Source of the DNA: Hypomyces perniciosus
Taxonomy: Eukaryota > Ascomycota > Sordariomycetes > Hypocreales > Hypocreaceae
Length of the DNA: 64,000 nucleotides
Direction of reading: 5' to 3'
Assembly: GCA_008477525.1 (NCBI GenBank)
Contig: SPDT01000005.1
Location: 248,001-312,000, forward strand
The notes beneath the pieces are model-generated. The model worked only from the letters and a program-made list of their open reading frames with translations. It searched no databases and had not been told where the DNA came from. Positions 57,940-64,000 of the stretch are shown here, piece by piece (position 1 is the first letter of the stretch; each line of letters begins with the position of its first letter). The position numbers were made by a program, and so were the translations under genes.

Positions 57940-59618
57940 CTACAACAGACCATTCCAACCAGCATCCTCAGCAATAAGCTCCGCTGCGCGTTCGGCGACC
58001 GCCATGACCGTCAACATCAAGTTCACAGTAATCATTGTAGGGAAAACGCCAGCGTCAGCAATCCGAAGGTTCTTGATCCCTCGTACCTTTAGCCGTGAAT
58101 CAACTACTGCCAACGGATCCTTCTCGACGTCACCCATTTTTGTAGTACAAGCTGGATGATAAATCGTGGCGGCCGCTGCGCGAGCATATTTGTTCAGGTC
58201 CTCGTCAGATGTAATATTCGGGCCCGGTGCGATCTCTCGTTTGATCCAACTCTTGAAGGGCTCTGATGCAGCAACCTTTCTGGACGCCTTGATACCTGCA
58301 ACGAGCAAATCCGCATCGTAACCGTTGGGGTCCTCAAAGTACTTGAAGTCAAGCGCTGGCTTCTCGTTATGATCATTTGACTTCAGATATACACGCCCTC
58401 GTGTTTGTGTGCGCAAAACGACAGGTAAGAAACAGAATGGATTGGCTGGTCTCTCATAGCCGAGTCGCGTGGTATCGTCGCAAAAGTCCAGGGCCCACAT
58501 GTGCAACAGAATATCAGGAATATTTTGATCATCGCCAGCCCAGTTGTAAGGTTTGTGACGGAGAAATGCAAGCACGTCTGAGTGTGTAGCCGTGTGTTGA
58601 GGGACTTTTTCGTGAAGATCATAAACAACGACTGAGCACGGGTGATCTTGAAGGTTCTCTCCGACGCCGGGGATATCCTTGACGACTGGGATGTTGACAG
58701 ACTCCAAATGCTCTCGCGGACCAAGTCCGGAAAGAAGCATAAGTCTGGGTGTGTCGATAGCTCCCGCACACAGAAGAATTTCTTGAGCTGCTTGGACGGT
58801 GTGCTTCGATCCGTCTCGAGTGGTGATATCGACACTGACAGCCACATCGTCTTGTACATTTACCCGAGAGACCCAAGCGTTGGTCAAGATCATCAGGTTT
58901 GGTCGTTTCTCGTCTCCACGCAGTATGGGATGAACATATGCGACACTCGCACTACCGCGCCAACCATTGTCGGGATTGTAGGAGAGCGGAGTCCAGCCAG
59001 TGCCCCCAGTCAGGCCTGCAGGTGAAGTGATGCCCTTGTTGAAGTCTTTAACCAAAGGTAAACCAAGAGCACGATGCACTGATAGGAGCCAGTCTTTGCT
59101 CAGTTGGTTTTGGTCCCGAGGGTGAGCGGAAGCATGTGTCGTAACACGCAATTGGTTATGCAAGCGCTTGAACAGGTCAAACGACCAGCCCTGACAGCCA
59201 AGCCTCTCCCAGGTGTAAGTATCGTATTCTGGTGTACGGAAGGAAACCATGTCGTTGTGGCTCGAACATCCTCCAAGGATTTTTGCTCGTGAGTGAACAA
59301 TGTGACTGTTTCCTGAACATTCAAATCAGCATCTTTGTATAATACACAGACAGGTCTTCTGAGGCGCCTACCCATCGGTTGCTCAACTGTCGTGTATCTG
59401 TACTCCAATTCGGTTCCCAGCATTTGCACGCGGTCCTTGAGAACCAGGGCGCGATTGTCGCCCACATCGCTGGGACCGCCTTCAATCACAAGAATTCTTT
59501 TCTCGGGCAGGTATCCAGAAAGGCGACTTGCAATTATACACCCAGCCGTACCGCCTCCGACAATTATGTAGTCGAATTGGCCGGCATCACCAAGAGGAAG
59601 GTTGTCGGTGATGTTCAT
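57940..59618 (-). CDS. GMC-family FAD oxidoreductase (choline dehydrogenase-like)
   Basis: Exons 59618-59372 and 59312-57940 (GTAGGC..CAG) give 539 aa. The FAD dinucleotide motif YIIVGGGTAGC begins near residue 17; VIEGG ends the second strand. GMC signature parts are HSRAKILGGCSSHNDM and EILLCAGAIDTPRLMLLSG. The active-site pair appears as the histidine of IYHPACTTKMG (His468) and Asn513 in MITVNLML; Asn at the second site is usual in many GMC members. The family oxidises alcohols (choline, aryl alcohols, sugars) using FAD and oxygen or other acceptors. No signal peptide is seen, so it is probably intracellular. It is divergent from an aldehyde dehydrogenase, which could take its aldehyde product. 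Confidence 0.92.
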
Positions 59619-60041
59619 ATTGGAAGCAAGGGGCAACGCCTACTGATGAGAGTAGACAGAAGCAATTCGAAAGCTAAGGCGATCTTAAAGAGATTGGAAT
59701 AAAAGGCAAATTAATTTGCGACAAAACAAGAATTAATATTAATATTAGTCGACTCTCCAGGGTGTGGATATGTTCATTCCAGCTGTTGGGTCGCACTTCG
59801 TGCAAGTTCACCAACGCCCAGAGGACACATTTCGAGTAACGTCTTCTGTTTTCCCATTGCAGTAAACAGATTGTAAAAATAATGGATATTTACACCTGGC
59901 AAAAGGGCTTTCTCTTGGCGATGTTCTAGTGATCTATCAGCTCCTCATGTGATATTGTTGGCCAAGACCAGTAATTTGTAACACCTGAAAGCAATCACAT
60001 GCAGCTGAAAAGCCTTAGCACTGATACCCCACGATTATCAA

Positions 60042-60061
60042 TTGCCTATATTGGAAAATCG
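60042..60061. repeat. Direct repeat copy 1 in GMC/ALDH promoter
   Basis: TTGCCTATATTGGAAAATCG. The same 20 bases return 61 bp downstream. They are 198-217 bp upstream of the ALDH start. Confidence 0.9.
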
Positions 60062-60102
60062 TCGACAGAACTCCGCTGTGGCGATCATTCCACTAGCCCA
60101 AC

Positions 60103-60122
60103 TTGCCTATATTGGAAAATCG
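60103..60122. repeat. Direct repeat copy 2 in GMC/ALDH promoter
   Basis: Identical to the copy at 60042-60061 and in the same direction, with its 3' end 136 bp before the ALDH ATG. Confidence 0.9.
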
Positions 60123-60258
60123 GCATAGATTATATTAATACTGTAGTGATGTGATGAGGCATCTGTGCTGACCATCATTCAATATCACCCTTCACTGTAC
60201 TTGTTCTTGAGATTTGCCTCCTGAAACGATTGATCCTAAGAGCCAAGATACGACAACC

Positions 60259-61806
60259 ATGTCTTTGACCCAGACTATCGTGACACCCACCGTCACGTAC
60301 GAGCAGCCGCTTGGCCTTTTCATCGATGGCAAGTGGGTGACAGGCGTCGAGGGCAAGACCTTTGAGACCATCAACCCTACAAACGAAAAGCCCATCGTGG
60401 CCGTTCACGAAGCTGGTCCAGAAGGTGAGTCGTAGACTGATCCCAAAGTAGTGTATGGCACTCACTAATAATTTGTGCCAGATGTCGACCTTGCCGTCAA
60501 GGCCGCGCGGAGAGCCTTCGAGGGTGTCTGGGCCAAAACCACCCCAGCCACCCGAGGGATAATGTTGACTAAACTTGCGGGCCTCTTCGAGGAGTACTCT
60601 GACACCCTCGGTGCAATCGACGCCCTCGACAATGGCAAAGCTCTCTCCATGGCCAAAAGCGACGTTCAAATGGCCGCTGACTGCTTGAGATACTATGGGG
60701 GCTGGGCCGACAAGATTCATGGCAAGACCATGGACACGGACCCCGAAACGTTCAACTACACAAGACATGAGCCTCTTGGTGTTTGTGGCCAAATCATTCC
60801 GTGGAACTTCCCACTTCTCTCGTGGTCGTGGAAGATCGGACCGGCTCTCGCGGCAGGTAATACTGTTGTCCTGAAGACTGCTGAACAGACTCCCCTTTCT
60901 GGTCTATATGCTGCCACCCTCGTGGAGAAGGCTGGCATCCCTGCGGGCGTTATAAACATCATTTCGGGCTTTGGTGCAACTGCTGGCGCGGCCATTGCAG
61001 CTCATATGGATGTCGATAAGATTGCCTTTACTGGATCGGCTACTGTTGGCCGAATCATCCTCCAAGCAGCTTCCAAGTCCAACTTGAAGAAGCTTACCCT
61101 TGAGCTTGGCGGCAAGTGTCCGAACATTGTGTTTGACGATGCCAATATCGAGGACGCCATATCGTGGGTACACTTTGGGGCCTTCTACAATCACGGCCAA
61201 GTTTGCACGGCTGGCTCCAGAATTTATGTTCAATCTGGAATTTACGACAAGTTCCTTGAAGCATTGAAAGCTCGAACAGCCAAGAATGTGCTCGGTGACC
61301 CTTTTCATGCGGACACCTTCCAAGGTCCTCAAGTTAGCAAAGTCCAATTCGACCGGATCATGGCGTATATCCAGTCTGGCAAGGAAGCCGGTGCAAAGAT
61401 CGAGATCGGAGGTGAGCGCCACGGCAACGAGGGATACTTTATCCAGCCCACGATCTTCTCCAACGTGACTGAGGACATGCAGATCATGCGCGAGGAGATC
61501 TTCGGGCCTGTCACTGCTATCTGCAAGTTTGAGACGGAGGAGGAAGCGATCAAAGCTGGCAACGCGACGAACTATGGTCTTGCTGCTGCTGTGCATACGA
61601 CCAACCTCAATACTGCGATTCGCGTTTCTAACGCCCTGAAGGCCGGCACTGTTTGGGTCAACAACTATGACTTGATCAGCACACAGGTGCCGTTTGGCGG
61701 ATTTAAGGAGTCTGGGTTTGGTCGTGAGCTTGGGAAATACGCCCTGAGCAATTACACACAGGTCAAGTCTGTACGTATCCGACTTGCCGGTGCTTTGTTT
61801 GCTTAA
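60259..61806 (+). CDS. NAD(P)-dependent aldehyde dehydrogenase
   Basis: Exons 60259-60424 and 60482-61806 (GTGAGT..CAG) give 496 aa, the standard length of the ALDH1/2 class. Motifs are complete: GQIIPWNFPLLSWSWKIGPA, FTGSATVGR for NAD binding, LELGGKCPNIVF with the general-base Glu263, GQVCTAGSRIYV with catalytic Cys297, EEIFGPVTAI, and PFGGFKESGFGRELG. It oxidises aldehydes to acids in the cytosol. The head-to-head GMC oxidoreductase suggests a two-step alcohol-to-acid route; betaine-aldehyde-type or aryl-aldehyde substrates are possible but not shown. The C-terminus SVRIRLAGALFA departs a little from the usual end but the frame is intact. Confidence 0.95.
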
Positions 61807-62895
61807 GCGAGGAATAGCAATTTGTATATTAGAATTGTTGCGTAATGCGTATACCCCAAGATAAGATGCTACTGTAAAACGCAATTGGCCTGCACATACT
61901 TTGCCATAGCCCGGGAGGCAACGCTAAGCCTTTCGTTTCGTTTCCTTTTATTTCAACATTCGTAGATTCAATTCAGAATTTCACCACCGGCGAATACCAG
62001 TATGCATACAGAGTGTCTCGAAATTTTGGAAATATGAAGGGTCCTAAGTTACCTATGTTGAGTGGAAAGGCCGCCAACCTATTCCGTATTGTATTACTAT
62101 TAACCATATATAATATACCAGTGCATTGTTCTGCATGACTCTGACTAGTCGCAGAAATGCCAAAATAAGATGATAAATATTTCAAAAAAAAAAAAAAAGG
62201 AAAATATGCACGAATATACTTTGATATTTCTGTGATTTCTTTTGCTTAATTCTAAGTTGCCTTTTCTTTTGGATGTGTTTATGGTTAAACAATCTTTTGC
62301 AGTCTCCCTTTTTCGCAACACTTGCTTGATCGACCCGTAATCATGTGATTTTTGGGCTCTAGAGATTCTTACTGGGCCGACAGCGATCCACCTTCATTTC
62401 CCACGAAAGGGACACTTTCTTCTCCTGAAGAGGGGAAAGGTGTCGCCCCAAACAGCATAAAGGATACAGAAGACGAACAAGTTGATCATCCGAAGTCAGA
62501 CAATGACGCATCATCTTCTCCTGAAGAAGAGAAGAGCGCTGCTCCAAACGACGCCAAGGATACAGAAACTCAGCACGTTAGCATCGGTGATGTTGAGCCA
62601 GCAAGCGATCATGCAATAAAAGAAGATCATGAGCCTACCCTCATGATTCCCATGGAAGATACTCCGAAACTCGACTTCAAAACGATGTTTGCCGAAGCAT
62701 TGAGAAGTACAAGAGAAGAAGATCAGGAGACACGCGTGGCGAGAATGCCTTGGATAAGTGAGTCCCCCCGGCTGTGAAGAATTTATAGTTGCGACTATCA
62801 AGGGCTTATCGTGTGGAAGCTGGCTAGAAGAAGGCGACCATCATACCCCAACACTCCAGATGGATTCGCCAACGCGATGTCTCCCCGCCGCTTCA
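61807..62895. other. Spacer with one doubtful reading frame
   Basis: The stretch is AT-rich to about 62340. The open stretch 62355-62777 is described separately. Nothing else is supported. Confidence 0.4.
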
Positions 62896-62912
62896 CTAAT
62901 GACCACGCCATG
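62355..62912 (+). CDS. Doubtful acidic protein fragment
   Basis: An open stretch from an acceptor-like CTCTAG at about 62360 carries two imperfect copies of a SSPEE..KG.APN..KDTE unit (about 62420-62570) and a KLDFKTMFAEALRSTREED segment. A good donor (A|GTGAGT at about 62761) and an acceptor (TTATAG at about 62790) would extend it to a TGA at 62912, overlapping the 3' end of the opposite zinc-finger gene. I find no start codon or upstream exon. It could be part of a gene or chance. Confidence 0.25.
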
Positions 62913-63271
62913 ACCGATGCTCCTCTCTCATCGCTCTAGAATCGAAGACCTTGCCACATATACGGCACTGGTGACTGGAACTTGAGGTAGGTGTCTTGCG
63001 CGTACTAGAGGTAGTGTGTGCCGAGCCAGAAATATTCTCATTCCTTTCATCTTCTTCGAGGGCAGCACGGCAGCTTTCTTCGATCTCGCGGAGTACCCGG
63101 TGCGCCGTCACGGGATCTGTAGGCTTAGCTTTGCCGTACTTCTCTTCATTTAAGAGATGAGAAAGTTAGTTATTGGGGTCCAACAGTGTAGGAGTAACGG
63201 GAGATGTGAAACTTACTCTCGAAGTCGGGATCGCGTGGTTGACGGGCCGCCCAATCAAACAAGGCACCCAT
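62896..63271 (-). CDS. Small C2H2 zinc-finger protein, 100 aa
   Basis: Exons 63271-63217 and 63143-62896 (GTAAGT..AAG intron of 73 nt) give exactly 101 codons. The N-terminus MGALFDWAARQPRDPDFEKK leads to a Glu-rich helix (TAHRVLREIEESCRAALEED) and a Ser/Thr-rich linker. A single finger closes the protein: CRICGKVFDSRAMREEHRSW and RGH, with spacing C-x2-C-x12-H-x5-H. It might bind nucleic acid or act as a protein-interaction finger; no named family is recognised. The start lies in good context and both splice sites are consensus. Confidence 0.72.
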
Positions 63272-64000
63272 GATTCGTATTGGGCTAAAGGATGTTCAGA
63301 AACTTGGAGTATCGAGTCGTCGAGGTTTGATATGATGGAAAGAAACAAGTGCGGGACGGGAGGAGAGGAGAGGAGAGTGCAATCTCGCTGCTTTTAAGAG
63401 CGCCGTCGCCATACGTACAGATGGTAAACTTGGAATCCATACTTCGCACAAACCCAAGCCACGGCTAAGCGCTGTTGCTTCAACTTGGCATTTGCATCAC
63501 CATTCATCGTTACGGAGCACTTCGTCCAACACTCGATATCACCGACGGGCGTTGATGTGCGCCCGCGTGGAGATGGCTGAGCCCCCTATGTGGTTTTGGC
63601 CGTCAGGCCTCCAGACACTCCATAACAACGCGCGCGTTTGGCCACAGCCTTGTCGCCATGCAAGGTATTTGACTTGGTTCAACCAGTAAATGGCCTTGTC
63701 GAGTGGATCGCTTGGTTAACCGAGCGGGTAGCCACCAATCCAGAGTCGTGAATAAGCACGCAGGGCCACAAGGTTGACACGACATCGCAAAACCATCACC
63801 AACATCAACTTACTTCACAACCAAATCCACATGCGGAGCAATTTTTTTCTGTTGTTAGTGACATTCTCTGTTGAGGTGTCGAATTTATGCTATCGACTTC
63901 CAATCAGGGCACTGCTTCTGCCTCAGTCGTTTTCCCCCATGTCCAAACACGGCCCACGAAGAGGACAGGAATTGGGAGGCAGAAGGGCAAGTTTTGGATA
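63272..64000. other. Gene-free right end of window
   Basis: The promoter side of the zinc-finger gene and beyond. A GGAGA purine repeat (63359-63377) is seen. No gene is supported up to the window end. Confidence 0.45.

Larger units (their letters stand above)
59619..60258. promoter_or_regulatory. Bidirectional promoter of the GMC and ALDH genes
   Basis: 640 bp between the two start codons. It contains two identical 20-bp direct repeats (60042-60061 and 60103-60122), candidates for regulator binding sites that could drive both genes together. No open frame of interest is present. Confidence 0.65.

Overview
The window is nuclear DNA of a filamentous ascomycete (Pezizomycotina). Genes carry short GT-AG introns of about 45-140 nt. 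There is a HET-domain protein, an NLR-type NACHT protein, a Zn2Cys6 regulator, a Tad/I-like LINE whose reading frames are full of RIP-like stop codons, and a tRNA-Lys with a 26-nt intron. I cannot name the genus.

Left part (1-31.9 kb): a head-to-head pair of self/non-self or immune-type genes (PNP-NACHT protein cut by the window start, and a HET protein) is followed by housekeeping genes: a Syp1-like endocytic F-BAR/mu-homology protein, a CDK-like kinase, Listerin (Ltn1 E3 ligase), a large repeat protein of unknown function with a probable mitochondrial leader, a 76-aa protein, an FHA protein of Tos4 type, a ribosomal-L1-domain ribosome-biogenesis factor, a palmitoyl-protein thioesterase, a 51-aa secreted peptide candidate and the Ctk2-like cyclin.

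Middle part (32-45.2 kb): tRNA-Lys(CUU), a glutathionyl-hydroquinone-reductase-like GST, a secreted carboxylesterase, about 3 kb without a convincing gene, a Pif1-like helicase with a cysteine-pair insertion, another 2.6 kb gene-poor stretch rich in the 9-mer TACTCCGTA, and a small eight-cysteine secreted protein.

Right part (45.6-64 kb): a Zn2Cys6 regulator lies tail-to-tail with an APC-family permease, then come a GMC oxidoreductase and an aldehyde dehydrogenase transcribed divergently from a shared promoter holding two identical 20-bp repeats. This looks like a small catabolic cluster (uptake, oxidation of an alcohol to an aldehyde and then an acid, local regulator). The permease is split by a 5.9-kb LINE flanked by a perfect 13-14 bp target-site duplication; removing the insert and one duplication copy gives an exact 544-codon frame. 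The window ends with a small C2H2 zinc-finger protein.

Four conserved genes (NLR, CDK-like kinase, repeat protein, GST) contain ten one-base frame breaks in total, several at short homopolymers, while neighbouring long genes are intact. Base-calling error is the simplest explanation, but true decay cannot be excluded. All coordinates and splice sites were read by eye.
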